Below, piece after piece: positions 34,394 through 45,166 of a stretch of 64,000 nucleotides of DNA. Each line of letters begins with the position of its first letter. Position 1 is the stretch's first letter. The position numbers and the translations under genes are program-made. The notes under the pieces are model-generated. The model was not told where the DNA came from, did not search any database, and saw only the letters and a list, made by a program, of their open reading frames with translations. This stretch comes from Typha latifolia (taxonomy: Eukaryota > Streptophyta > Magnoliopsida > Poales > Typhaceae): NCBI GenBank assembly GCA_019914945.1, contig CM034106.1, forward strand, positions 2,356,001 through 2,420,000. Direction: 5' to 3'.

Positions 34394-37300
34394 TCATACC
34401 CGGGTTTGGCAATTGTGTTCTTCTAGAGTAATAGTTGCTAATTTCTTTTTGTTGTAACTGCTTATTTGTACATCAGGGATGTGTTGAATCTTGGGCCAAT
34501 CCGGACCGGAATGTCGTAGGCACCTCTCTACCAACTCTGGGGAACAATCATGTAACCGCAGTTCTTTTAGCGATGATGGAAGTTTTGGCAGTGACTGGAG
34601 CTCTCTGGAGTGGTATACCCGTAGAACTAGGAGACAAGAGAGGCTTTGCTCTTCTTCAAGCAGGAACTGCCAAGAGGATACATCTCTTATATATAGCGCT
34701 CGCAGCAAGGTGCGGTTCTTCAACGCCCATTCTTCTAGTGCTGAGGATCGGATTCCAATACAGCATTCAAGATGCAAATTTCGGGCGGAGATGCTTTTCA
34801 ATGGCACAGTGCATAACAGCGAGGGATCGTCGATGCGAATCGCGTCCAATATTAAGGAAGTTGAGGAAGAGGGATGTTCCGCTAGCGACGTTGACAATGA
34901 TGATGAAGCATCTGCAACTAAACTGGGGCATTTGTTCACTTCCAAATACTTGAGGGATGGGAGTGCTTGCAGACCCCCCAGGGATTCTAGCTGTGAGCAA
35001 TCCTTAATCGACAAATGGTCTAGAGCTTTCCATCTTCCAAGCACTTCTGCCAAGGGAAGGGATTTGATGTTTGCACAGCCAACTATAATCACTCTAGTGA
35101 GAAAGCCGAGGTCTTGCGGAGCTTTGTTAGGTAATGGATCCAGTGCATCGCAATGCTGTATAACAAGGGTGTGCAGCGACGAAGGAAGGAACCTTCCTGA
35201 TGTTGAGCCGTTCCGCAGTTTCGGACAACCCGTTACCATGAGTTCCTTGAGAGAGGTGAATTTCCCGAATCCTCCGATAGGTAAATGTGTCAGCTCACTA
35301 CAGTTCTGAATGACCAACTCCACGAGAGATGTAAAAAGCTGAGGATGCAGTAACAAACCCTCGGCTAAGGACACGAGGTCTCCACAAGAGTAGATTTCCA
35401 GTGAGGAAAGAGATGATGATGACGATGATGCCTCTACCTGGTCGTGGCACAGTTGTGGAAGAGTAACCCAACTCACATTGTTAATAGACAATTTAATTAA
35501 GCCACAAGGCAGATTTGGAAACACTCTCAGCTTGGGGCAATTAGAAACCTCTAGAGTTTTCAAACATAGAAGCCATTGGGTCGCTCCTCCATAGAACTCT
35601 TCTAGTGCCGGCATGTTTTCAATAGATAGCAGTTTCAACGATGGGAAAACAGTTCCTCTGTCGGGTGCACAGCCAACTGACTTTAACGAACGCATGCCAT
35701 ATAATTGTAGAGACTCAAGGTAGGGTAGCTGTCCAAGAGGTGATAGGTCTTCCCATCCATCGCATTTGCGAAGTTTAATAGATACTAACTTTGATAGAGA
35801 TTGAAGAGACATCCAATGTGGACTCCTGCGGCCCATATAATATTCTATTGTCAATTTCTTGAGATTGGAATGTGGTTCAACGGTGTCAAGTACCTGCTCA
35901 TCAACCTCAAGGCTTCTACTACATTTATCATATCCCTCAGTCCAGTTTAAAGTCAGTTTTTGGATGTGCTCTTTTTCCTTCAAATTGGCTTCAAAGATAT
36001 CTTCAACCCTTGATACGTTTTTGAGGCTCTCAATACCTAGTTCACGGAGCTCTCGCAAATTTTTCAACTCCAAAAAGTTATTCTCATTCATTGCAACAAT
36101 GAACTTTTCCAAAATCTGAAGTGAGGTTAGTCTCCCTATACCAGATGTTTTGCCGCACCGAGTATTCGGAGTACTTAGGATTCTAAGGTTAATAAGGTTG
36201 TCGATTGAATCTACTGGTAAATCTGAGAAATGACGGTAGAAACTTTCATGATAATACAAGAACTGGAGGTGGTAAAGCTTATTCACTGATTTAGGGACAT
36301 GAGAAATATCATGATTAGCTAAGTAGCGGAGGTGTATTAGGCTACTAATACAGTCATCAATGATATTAAAATTTCTCACTACCAATATGCACAGGCTTTT
36401 CAGACCTTTGAGCACCTTAAGAATGTCATCTTCACTGGAATCTGAATTTATCAAAAGTGTGCGCAAGTTTTTGAGTTTGATGATCTCAGGTATAGGAAGA
36501 GCAACATAATTACAGATTGATAAGTGACGAATACTTGTTGGTATACTTTTGGGCCCAGAGCTCTCATCAATTCTAAAGCATTCACCCTGGGAAACAAATT
36601 CTGCAAGCTCGTGGAGTAGATCATGCATAACATAGTGCTCTCTTGCGTAACTCGTTTTACAATCAAAAAATGATTTTTTCACCAGATCATCGAAGTACTC
36701 ATGTCCTATATCCTCTGGTCGTCTATTTCCTTTCATAGGCTTCCGAACCAGACCTAGAGCCATCCACATGTAGATAATTTGCTCCTTATCAAACTCATAA
36801 TCTTGAGGAAATATGCTACAAAACCTAAAGCAAGGCTTCAAGTGTGAAGAGAGATGCTGATAACTTAATCTCAGAGCTGGCACTATGTCATTCTGGCTTT
36901 GTTCTAGTTCCCAAATTTCACTATTTAAGATATCTTCCCAGTGCTCATCATCTAAATTGTTCCTCAATATCCCTCCCACAGTCTTTGCAGCTAAGGGGGA
37001 CCCTTTTAACTTTCCTACAATTTTCTTTCCAATGTCTTGCAGTTTGTTATAATTCTTGGGGTCCTCACCACCAAATGCACAGTTCTTAAAGAAATCCCAG
37101 TAATTTTCTTCACTCAAACCACTTAATAATATAGGTTCCATGGTACCTGTCATCATCTTTGTAATTTTTTCCATTCGTGTTGTTAATAAGACCATGCTTC
37201 CACCCTCTACTGAACTGAAAGGTGCTAGTAACTTACCCCAACTTTCTCTATCATCATCATTCCAGACATCATCCAACACAAGCAGAATTTTTTTCGACTT

Positions 37301-38146
37301 CAAACTTTCTAAAATCTCCCGTTGAAGCAAATCAAGATTATCGATGGTATGATTTTGATGAAGCTTTAAACTTTCATAAATCTTCTTTGTAAGTGAGAGA
37401 ACATCAAAATTATTAGAGACACACACCCATATCCTCGGGCTAAAGTGCTTCTCTATTCTCTCGTCGTTGTATACAAATTGTGCAAGAGTAGTCTTCCCAA
37501 TCCCTCCAACCCCAACTATAGGTAGAATGGAAAAATTCCTCCTAACAGATGCAGAACTGAAACATAGCAATTTGTTTATTAAGTTGTCTTTCTCATCATC
37601 TCGCCCAACCACTTTGTGTTCAACAGGTAAAAGGGAACTAGTATAACGGTTACTCGTGTTCGAAGGTTGCTTGTGCTTTAATTTGCCCACCAAATGAACA
37701 AAATGCCCTACATCAGCTGCAACCTCATCTAATCCCTTAACTATATTCTTCAACCTTTCTAAAGTGGTATCCTTACGCACGGCACGCTCAAAAATAGTTT
37801 TGAGGCGGGAGGCAGCATGACTCACCTTGCTCTTCTTCCCCTTGATTTCTTCTTCCAGTTGGTAGTAGTCCATCTCATCTATGAAGTCCTCTGCCTCGTT
37901 AACCGCATCTCTAAACTGCCACAACCAACGCGCCAGCTCTGGGTTCTCCTCCTTGATATGGCCGCTATCGACCACGTCCATCACTGCTTGGATCTTGGGA
38001 AGGGCCTTCTCTATCCTTTTCAGCTCTGCCTTAAGGCTGAGCTGCCTCTTGGACTGGTCCTCTGTAACATAGAATAGGAGGGAAGTGACGAGGTTACTAA
38101 CGATGCTCGACTCTAACCATCCACCGACTACCAAGCTCACCGTCAT
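34394..38146 (-). CDS. CC-NB-LRR (NLR) disease resistance protein, copy B
   Basis: Paralogue of copy A, 1250 aa in a single exon from a true ATG at 38146. Coiled-coil domain (1-170, AEDFIDE near 85-91); NB-ARC with P-loop GVGGIGKTT (212-220), kinase-2 KILLVLDDVW (about 286-295), GSPLA at 382-386, RNBS-D with the usual SIFPQDYEF (Pro at about 447) and MHD at about 507-509; LRR domain from about 540 onward. All switch motifs have family-typical residues, so this copy looks functional. Compared with A it is near-identical over most of the coiled-coil, NB-ARC and early LRR. Differences concentrate in a short patch after KKIY (residues 258-268) and across the LRRs, including small indels. Substrate or effector is unknown. 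Upstream lie promoter-like module copy 5 and an LRR-kinase fragment on the other strand. Confidence 0.95.
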   Translation of the reverse strand: MTVSLVVGGWLESSIVSNLVTSLLFYVTEDQSKRQLSLKAELKRIEKALPKIQAVMDVVDSGHIKEENPELARWLWQFRDAVNEAEDFIDEMDYYQLEEEIKGKKSKVSHAASRLKTIFERAVRKDTTLERLKNIVKGLDEVAADVGHFVHLVGKLKHKQPSNTSNRYTSSLLPVEHKVVGRDDEKDNLINKLLCFSSASVRRNFSILPIVGVGGIGKTTLAQFVYNDERIEKHFSPRIWVCVSNNFDVLSLTKKIYESLKLHQNHTIDNLDLLQREILESLKSKKILLVLDDVWNDDDRESWGKLLAPFSSVEGGSMVLLTTRMEKITKMMTGTMEPILLSGLSEENYWDFFKNCAFGGEDPKNYNKLQDIGKKIVGKLKGSPLAAKTVGGILRNNLDDEHWEDILNSEIWELEQSQNDIVPALRLSYQHLSSHLKPCFRFCSIFPQDYEFDKEQIIYMWMALGLVRKPMKGNRRPEDIGHEYFDDLVKKSFFDCKTSYAREHYVMHDLLHELAEFVSQGECFRIDESSGPKSIPTSIRHLSICNYVALPIPEIIKLKNLRTLLINSDSSEDDILKVLKGLKSLCILVVRNFNIIDDCISSLIHLRYLANHDISHVPKSVNKLYHLQFLYYHESFYRHFSDLPVDSIDNLINLRILSTPNTRCGKTSGIGRLTSLQILEKFIVAMNENNFLELKNLRELRELGIESLKNVSRVEDIFEANLKEKEHIQKLTLNWTEGYDKCSRSLEVDEQVLDTVEPHSNLKKLTIEYYMGRRSPHWMSLQSLSKLVSIKLRKCDGWEDLSPLGQLPYLESLQLYGMRSLKSVGCAPDRGTVFPSLKLLSIENMPALEEFYGGATQWLLCLKTLEVSNCPKLRVFPNLPCGLIKLSINNVSWVTLPQLCHDQVEASSSSSSLSSLEIYSCGDLVSLAEGLLLHPQLFTSLVELVIQNCSELTHLPIGGFGKFTSLKELMVTGCPKLRNGSTSGRFLPSSLHTLVIQHCDALDPLPNKAPQDLGFLTRVIIVGCANIKSLPLAEVLGRWKALDHLSIKDCSQLESLGGLQALPSLKYLEVNKCPSLVADASSSLSTSLAEHPSSSTSLILDAIRIDDPSLLCTVPLKSISARNLHLECCIGIRSSALEEWALKNRTLLRALYIRDVSSWQFLLEEEQSLSCLLVLRVYHSRELQSLPKLPSSLKELRLHDCSPELVERCLRHSGPDWPKIQHIPDVQISSYNKKKLATITLEEHNCQTRV

Positions 38147-38344
38147 TGTAGAAGCTCTGTTCCTCCTTCTTCCTTACAACTGGAGGAGTAGAACAAAGAG
38201 AATAGCTAGCTCTCCTTCTATCTTATCTTTAGGAAGCCCAGTTCCGGCTTGCCGTCTTCCGTTTGTACGCTTTGTGCAAATGCGCACCAAACACGTTCTT
38301 TCATCAGAACCACTCGTACAAGCCGACGTCAAGGATAGTGTCGT
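38147..38344. promoter_or_regulatory. Upstream region of NLR gene B
   Basis: A short region that must hold the 5' UTR and at least part of the promoter of NLR B (minus strand). Only patches match the upstream region of NLR A (GAACAAAGAGAA, TAGCTAGCTCT, TATCTTTAGGA), so the duplication border lies within about 100 bp of the start codon and the two paralogues may be driven by different distal promoters. Confidence 0.45.
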
Positions 38345-38450
38345 TGAATAAAGCGGCCATTGAGTGGCCCTGCTCCTTCCTCGTAACTCCATGATAGGGA
38401 AACTAGTAGTTTTTCCTCGATATTTAAGTGTGACAAATAGAGGAAACTGT
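38345..38450 (+). promoter_or_regulatory. Promoter-like module, copy 5, ahead of LRR-kinase fragment
   Basis: Contains GGCCATTGAGTGGCCCTGCTC, CCTTCCTCGTAACTCC and a TATA-like CGATATTTAAGTGTGAC. It is the only one of the five module copies followed, about 30-250 bp downstream on the same strand, by recognisable coding sequence (the LRR-kinase fragment). This suggests the module is that gene family's core promoter and 5' leader. Confidence 0.45.
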
Positions 38451-38479
38451 TGGGTTTTGGCTCGTTCCACAGCCTCACT

Positions 38480-38900
38480 TCACTTGTAGCCGCCTCCCAC
38501 TCCCACTCCCACTCTTCTCCTCCAACGACGAACCCCTCGTCCCCTTCATCGGCTACAAGATCGAGTCCCTTCTTGCTCCGTCAACACCACCCTCGGCGAG
38601 CTCCTCTCCTCCTTCCACACCATGTCCTTCATCTGCCGCAGGGAGATCGCCGTCGACTCCCTCTACAAGGCCAAGACCCGGTTCGTCTTGCTCGCGCACA
38701 GCGATCTCTCCGGCCCCGTCCCCAACTCGATGGGAAACTGCTCCAATCTCGTGGGATTCGACTCCTACAACAATCTCACCGGAGAGTTCCCGTCCTAGAT
38801 TTGCGAGCCCCCGGACGTCACCTATTTGAACTCCTCTTCGAACGATTTCGTCGGGGGGCTTGGATTCCAGTGGATTAGAGGGTCTTCGGACGATCTCTCC
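38480..38900 (+). pseudogene. LRR receptor-like kinase gene fragment (At1g12460 type)
   Basis: From about 38600 to 38860 one frame reads KTRFVLLAHSDLSGPVPNSM, then GNCSNLVGFDSYNNLTGEFP, a stop codon, ICEPPDVTYLNSSSNDFVGG. This is the extracellular LRR region of the At1g12460-like receptor kinases, which have FVSLAHNNLSGPIP, NCxNLVGFDFSYNNLxGxxP and RICDxPxLxYL in the same order. Earlier LRRs, the signal peptide, membrane segment and kinase are missing or scrambled, and the stop after GEFPS kills the frame. The fragment is GC-rich compared with its AT-rich surroundings. A 142-codon open frame in another phase here is not the gene. Confidence 0.75.
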
Positions 38901-39007
38901 GGCCTCGGAAATTCCAGTGCAGCTTGGAAATATTGAGCTACTTCCGGTACTGGACCTCATTTAGTAATTTAGCTTGGCTATCTAGATATTAGCTTCAAAC
39001 TGAGAGA

Positions 39008-39164
39008 ATATTACCATTTATAATAATATATGAGAGTTCTTTGGAGTCCATTTTGGTAGCTTCATCAAAAGAGGTCTCCTCTGTCACATTAGATCCATTA
39101 GCTTCATTTTGTGTTCTAGTCACTGATGGAGTAACTGCTTCAGCGATGATGTCCTGCTGAACTT
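39008..39164 (-). pseudogene. Possible exon remnant of unknown gene
   Basis: On the minus strand an acceptor-like TTCTTCTTACAG ends at 39165, followed by an open stretch of about 52 codons beginning VQQDIIAEAVTPSVTRTQNE and rich in Glu, Asp, Ser and Thr, ending near a donor-like GGTAAT at about 39013. Amino-acid make-up and flanking splice-like signals suggest an exon, but I do not recognise the family and find no partner exons. It may be a captured or decayed exon, or chance. Confidence 0.3.
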
Positions 39165-39169
39165 CTGTA

Positions 39170-40395
39170 AGAAGAATGCAATAGTAATCACTTATTGTTT
39201 AAATCTTAATCAAGACCATACTTTCTATATGCCTAATCTTTCTGAACAATAACTTCAAATGATAAGAATGGTTACCACTTGAAGTAACGGGGTCAATTCT
39301 TCAATGTGTCTTCTTGTTTATTTATATTATTGTTATCTCTTTCTTTGCTTGGTCTTGTTGATTTCGGTGCAAAATCCCTCTTTTCTTGGTGTAGATTTCA
39401 GTTGAAGTTATTTTTCTTTGATAAATCTCCCAAGTGGGTATTGTAGATCTTTAATGTGATATATCTTGCTTTCATGGAAAAGATTCGATTATTATAATTC
39501 TTTTAGCAGGTTAGAGAATGAAGATATGAGAGAAGATATTGACATGGAGAAGAAGGCTGCAGAGATAAGTTCAATGCATTTGTTGTTTCCATTTCTTTCT
39601 TGTGAAAGAACTTAGGAGAAGAGGTGCCTCAAGGATCGAAGGTGACCATCTGAAGAAGAAGAAGAAGAAAAAGGCAGACAAAATGTTTGAAGTGTCTGAT
39701 CTTTTTAATGTAATGTTTGAAGTTTCTGATCTGTCTAATTACTGTTTATTATTTAATCACTTGTTTTACTACATTATTGTTTAATTACTTATTAGATCTG
39801 TGTAATTACTTAGCATCAAATGTTTACTATAGTGTTTTTAGTTTAATTACTTAGCATCAAATGTTTACTGCAGTGTTTTTAGTTTAAATTTAATTTAGTT
39901 TTATGGCTTTAGTTCCATGTTATAATATTATTTCTCTTATATATTTAATATTAATGTTTGATATGAGAATCTCACATTTATCTTTCTTTCTATCTTCTAT
40001 CTTGATTATTTATATTCTCTTTTATTCTTTTTGACAGGGTTATGATATTTGGGCAATAAAATAAAAGGGCTTAACGTTGTTGTTTACTTATTTTAAGCTA
40101 TTTATAATGAATTGTAAACTTTAAGGTTTATTCTGATCGTTCTTGAGAATGTTAGATTTGAGAGTTAGAACTAAAATTTGTTGTATATATTTATTCTAAT
40201 TGTTCTAAACTTTGTTAAATGCAATGGATTTGGGCTTAGAGTTGAAACTTTGTTCTAAATTTCAAATTTTGTTGTATGGATGTGTTATCGTGAATTATTA
40301 GAATTGTAATTTTTATATTTGTATCAGTTTTAAGTTAGAAATAGATTATTTTGTTTATATAATACTAGGAAAATATAAATATTAAATATAAGGTT
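39170..40395. other. Gene-poor AT-rich sequence
   Basis: No supported gene. A purine-rich stretch at 39640-39680 (GAAGAAGAAG) gives a short lysine-rich open frame with no family match. A short direct repeat (TTAATTACTTAGCATCAAATGT) occurs twice near 39800-39870. Confidence 0.35.
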
Positions 40396-40399
40396 AATA

Positions 40400-40675
40400 T
40401 TATTGTGTTATTTATTAAACGGGTTAAACAGGTTGTGTTAACATGTTGTGTTAATACATCCTGTTTAATAAATAGGTTAGACATCATGTTAACACGATTC
40501 ATATTAAACGGATTAGATATGTCGTGTTACCCGTTTAATAATCTAATTGTGTTCATGCCTATCAAATGCAACCCGTTTATTAATTGGATCGTATTCATGT
40601 TTGGGTAAAGTTAACCCGACCCGAATTTGACTTGACCCAAACCCACTTAATTCGATTTAATTGCCATCCCTGATA
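40400..40675. repeat. Dispersed repeat rich in GTGTTAACACG / ACCCGTTTAATAA words
   Basis: Contains repeated words such as AAACGGGTTAAACAGGTTGT, CATGTTAACACG, GTGTTACCCGTTTAATAA and AACCCGACCCGAATTTGAC, ending near TTGCCATCCCT. This vocabulary is common in dispersed non-autonomous repeats of plant genomes. I cannot fix its ends or class. Confidence 0.4.
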
Positions 40676-40699
40676 CACAATATTAGCCACCCAGACCTT

Positions 40700-42792
40700 G
40701 CAATTTTATGATGTACTAGATATATACTCTATCTCCTAACCTTATGCTGAGTGAGTAAATGGGCACTGCTGATATAGAACTTAACTACTTGGCCATACGT
40801 GCAAGTGGTCAGTGCAATGGTTGACATCATTATAAATGTCATAAATAAAATAATAAAGTGTAATCAAGTTGAATGAAACAATAAAGTGTGCATAATTACA
40901 TTGAATATTAAATAAGCATATGCACATGCATGACTTGAGTACCATAAAACATAAAATATACTATCACTATAATGTCTATACTACTTTTGGACTATGAAAA
41001 ATTCAGTTGCCTGACTTGCTTGCATCTCACTATAAATATGCTGTCACTATAACTATTTCTCGTGCAGTGATGAATCTATCAAAGTTATGAAAGTAATCAT
41101 GCATATATAAGAATAATACATATATAACAAGAGATTATTAGGTGGATATACCACAAACTCTTCTTTTTATTACCTAAAAATAACAATATCAGTATTACAA
41201 GTCTTAGGCACCATTAGGACTAATTAATAGATACACCTAATTTCTTATGCAGTGATGAATCTATCAAAATTATGAAAATAATCATGCATACATAAGAATA
41301 ATACATATATAGAACTAAATCATAGATAAGCACCCACACTTTCAAAAGATTATTAGGTGGATATACCACAAACTCTTCTTTTTATTACCCAAAAATAACA
41401 ATATTAGTATTACAAGTCTTAGGCACTATTAGGACTAATTAATAGGTACCTCTAATTTCTCGTGCCGTGATGAATCTATCAAAGTTATGAAAGTAATCAT
41501 GCATGCATAAAAATAATACATATATAGAACTAAATCATAGATAAGCCCCACACTCTCAAAAGATTATTAGGTGGATATACTACAAACTCTTCTTTTTATT
41601 ACCCATTTAATAACAATATTAGTATTACTAGTCTTAGGCACAATTAGAACTAAATCATAGATAAGCCCCACACTCTCAAAAGATTATTAGGTGGATATAC
41701 TACAAACTCTTCTTTTTATTACCCATTTAATAACAATATTAGTATTACTAGTCTTAGGCACAATTAGAACTAAATCATAGATAAGCCCCACACTCTCAAA
41801 AGATTATTAGGTGGATATACCACAAACTCTTCTTTTTATTACCCATTTAATAACAATATTAGTATTACTAGTCTTAGGCACAATTAGGACTAATTAATAG
41901 GTACCCCTAATTCACTATTATGCAAAAATTAGTTGACTCATAACAATTATTATGGGTAGACTTGGTCTAGCCTTAGGTCTAAAATAATATGTTGGGTTGC
42001 AACCAAACCCAACCCCATTGGGTTATGCTACTCGTAGCCCACTTATAGGCAACTAGGTTGGGTTAAGGCTCAACCCAAGCCTAACTTACCCTCTTCCTTG
42101 CCCTCAACAAGAGACAAGCCAAGGGAGGATAAAGAGGTAGCTGCCAGCGATCACGAGCAATAACATCCTATGTCGCCTACAATGAGTCAGGGAAGGATGC
42201 ACAAGGCCGGGAGAGTCGGTCAGTGTAGCCAACGGTAAGAGAACACCCACTCCATGGCCAACAATCATGGATATTTCTACTATAGCCAAGCAAGCCTTGA
42301 GGGCTCTAATGAAAATGCACCTATAGCTTTGTCTAGAGGAGAGGAACACGACTGTTGATGAAAATACCCTAAGAAACCAGCGACATGAGGCTACAAGGTG
42401 TAACCCTCAAAGTCTAGAGTACCCATGAAGTGCACGTACAACACAAGGACATCAAGGAAAAGTTTTCTAGGCTGGTGCAGGAGAACATGAGGTCGCAAGC
42501 CAACAATCTCTCTAACAAAGTCAAAATACAAAAAAAAGTTGGAAGGCTATACATGCAACCAAGTGAAATTAACTTAAGGAGGAGAAAGATGACTCATTGA
42601 CGGTTCCAAAAATGGGTTCTGCTCACACTATCGATGCTCTAACAACAAGTTTGGCGCAACAAGAAGAAAGGAAAAAAGGATGGTGATTACAGGTGGAGGG
42701 CAAGAGAAGAAAAAAAGAAAAAAGAAAAATTTTGGTAGGGATTCGCGCGTGACTAATACATGCACACAATATTTTTTTTATTGGGTGTTACA
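40700..42792 (-). mobile_element. 3' LTR of a minus-strand Ty3/gypsy element
   Basis: On the minus strand it starts TGTAACACCCAATAAAAAAA at 42792, directly adjoining the gypsy internal region, and shares the ordering of features with the solo LTR at 53494 (TGTAACACCCC, then A-rich, then a CACGCGC word). Toward lower coordinates it includes a GGGTTGGGTT-rich part (41980-42075), internal 120-bp tandem repeats (41063-41930) and ATGCACATGCATGA words seen in the LTR relic near 17540. The far end is not sharply defined. Confidence 0.55.
41063..41930. repeat. Nested tandem repeats, 120-bp unit within ~190-210-bp unit
   Basis: Three higher-order units start with GTGATGAATCTATCAAA at about 41063, 41251 and 41464. 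Within the third, a 120-bp unit containing CATAGATAAGCCCCACACTC and GATTATTAGGTGGATATAC is repeated three times (41527-41646, 41647-41766, 41767-41886), nearly without change. The tight identity of the 120-bp units against the looser larger units shows a recent local expansion. No coding content. Confidence 0.9.
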
Positions 42793-43511
42793 TCCTTATG
42801 CACTTTGTAAAAAAATTTGAGCAAAGGCTTCACTAGAATGTTCGAGTTTCACTATCACTATGTCACCTTTCTTTGAAGTTTTAAGGCCTTCGATTTTTAT
42901 TTGCCCACTTCTTTATCTTTTGCGATGCCTTTTTAAAATAGCCTTTCACAATCTCTATATTTTGATGTCACTCATTGGCAAGATTATATGTCAAAAAACT
43001 GTTGCATATGTGGTCAACCACCAAAGTATGCAGTGTGGAAGGTTATTGACTCACAACAATTTTGAAATGATTTTTTTTATGAGCTCCACTACACGTTATA
43101 CAAGAATTGGGCAATGTCAAATAACTTGTCCAAATCTCATTAATTGGTACTTATGAAATGTCACAAATATTGCTCAACAAATGCTTTTATTTTTTGAGTT
43201 TGGCCATGAGTTCGGGGATGACAACTTGTGGAAAAGTAGAGTTTTGATCTCAAAAGTTTGAACAACTCTATCCTAAATCGACGTAAGAATTAAGAATCCC
43301 TATCGCTCATTATATTTTATAGAACTCCCCAATACTTGGCCACATGACTTATAAACAGACAAGCTACTTTTTTAGTGATGTAATATAGCAAAGCTAGTGT
43401 GAAGGTCACATACTTTAGAAATCAATCCACCATAACTTATTTATAACAATGTCCTAGGCTTTGGCAAGCTCACGATGAAATTTAAAGAGACATTTTTCCA
43501 TGGTCACTTAG

Positions 43512-44037
43512 TGTTACGAATCAGATTTGGACCAATCCGGATGTAATAAAATTATGATATTTTATATACTGATAGCCTCATGAGTTAGAATTCTAATGGT
43601 TCTAGTTTCACGAGAATATGACTTCGAAATGAAAAGTTATAAATAAAATAATAGAGGAAGGTCAGAATGGTAAATACCCAATATTGTGGCAGTCCTCGGA
43701 GAGTGGCGGACGGCGAAAAGTAATGGTGGATCGTCGTAAGGTATGGTGGTTGCTGGTAGAGGAAGGTGGCTAAGGTTTGAGAGATCGGAATGCTTTCTAC
43801 GGCTAAAAGATAAAAATGAGATAGTAAAAATAACTTAACTTAATTACCATTTCATGATTCATAATAATCAACAAATGACAACTCCCATTTATATGATAAC
43901 AATCCTAGCGTATCGAATCCACATGCAGATTATCCGATTTATTTAAAATTCAAAACAATAAGATAAAACTAACTAACTCAAGTTGACTCGACTTGACTCA
44001 ACCGAACTGACTCGACTCCCATGGTTGGATCATAACA
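43512..44037. mobile_element. Small solo LTR, 526 bp, nested in gypsy pol
   Basis: Begins TGTTACGAATC and ends GGATCATAACA, TG...CA with a 5-bp inverted end TGTTA/TAACA. The flanks carry a 5-bp target duplication with one mismatch, CTTAG (43507-43511) and CTCAG (44038-44042). It interrupts the integrase region of the gypsy relic: coding-like sequence resumes on both sides. It is related along its length to 45167-45743 (shared GATAGCCTCA, GTGGCGGACGG, TTGACTCGACT words). Confidence 0.8.
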
Positions 44038-45166
44038 CTCAGGAACAAGGAGTGGCTACAATATTCCATATGGCTTTGCTTGGTCTATTTTATCATGTTG
44101 GCAAATAAAACAAGTGTGAATATACTATTTGATGTCTTCTTCCATCTTTAACCAATAACAAATTATTTCCATAAGAGCCAAAGTTCAATATACGCATAGG
44201 TGACCTACTCACAAACTATCCTAACACCCTTTGAGTAGTTCTCTTCACAAGTTGTTTGCCCATGACACGTACACATGATTTCACTGTCATAATGAGCCCT
44301 TCCTAGACCCAAAATTATCGTGTCTTTCCTTCATACATAAGCTTCTTAAGATTTTTCATCGCCAGATCATTTTGCATCTCGTCATGAATTTTTCTTGGAA
44401 GCAACACTTGTTAACGACGAGTTCATCTTTGCGGCTTAAGGCATCCATAACCTAGTTTATTTGTTCCGGCTTGTACTTGAGGATCATGCCAACTTCGCCA
44501 AGAAGTCTTGGCACCTCACTTTGGTAAGAGCTTCTTCTAAGTTTGAAAATAACTTAAGGCAATATTATTATTTTTACAATTAAATGAGGCCCTAAGAAAT
44601 AATGCTTGCAAATGTGAAGCAACAGACAACCGCTATCATTTCCTTCTCATGCACCATGTATCTCAATGGATCTTTGCTCCATGTCATTCAACTTATAATT
44701 TATAAGCATCTGAATGTCCCTCTTGCACAATGACCCTTCTAATGGCATAATTGGATACATCCATGTGAACTTCAAACAAAAAAATGGGAAAAAGCCGTTC
44801 ACAACCACAACAAGGCCTCCTCTATCACTACTTGCTTCAAATAAGTGAAGGCTTGGCATTTGATAAAATCAATCCCATGAATAATCTTTCTTTAGCAAGT
44901 CTGTCTACATCACAACTCTCTGCAAGCAACCTGCAATGAACCTCCTGTGTAGTTGACAAGTCCCCAAAAAAAGAATAAAGTTCCTTTAACTTTGAAGGGG
45001 TTCACCAATTGCGAATCACATGAACCTTCTCCTTGTCCATGTAAATGCAACCACCACTAACCTGATGGCTAAGGAACATGATCTTCTCTCAGGCAAAATT
45101 ACATTTTTTTTCCTCTTCAGATAGAGTAAGTTGTCTCGTAGAATCTTGAAGATCGCTCTATGGTGT

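Noticed and set aside
34491..35309. 272-codon plus-strand open frame
   Set aside because: Antisense shadow of the NLR B LRR region. The equivalent frame in copy A is broken into short pieces, so it is not conserved.
41063..41930. CRISPR-like regular repeats
   Set aside because: The units are adjoining tandem copies without unique spacers, in a plant retroelement LTR.
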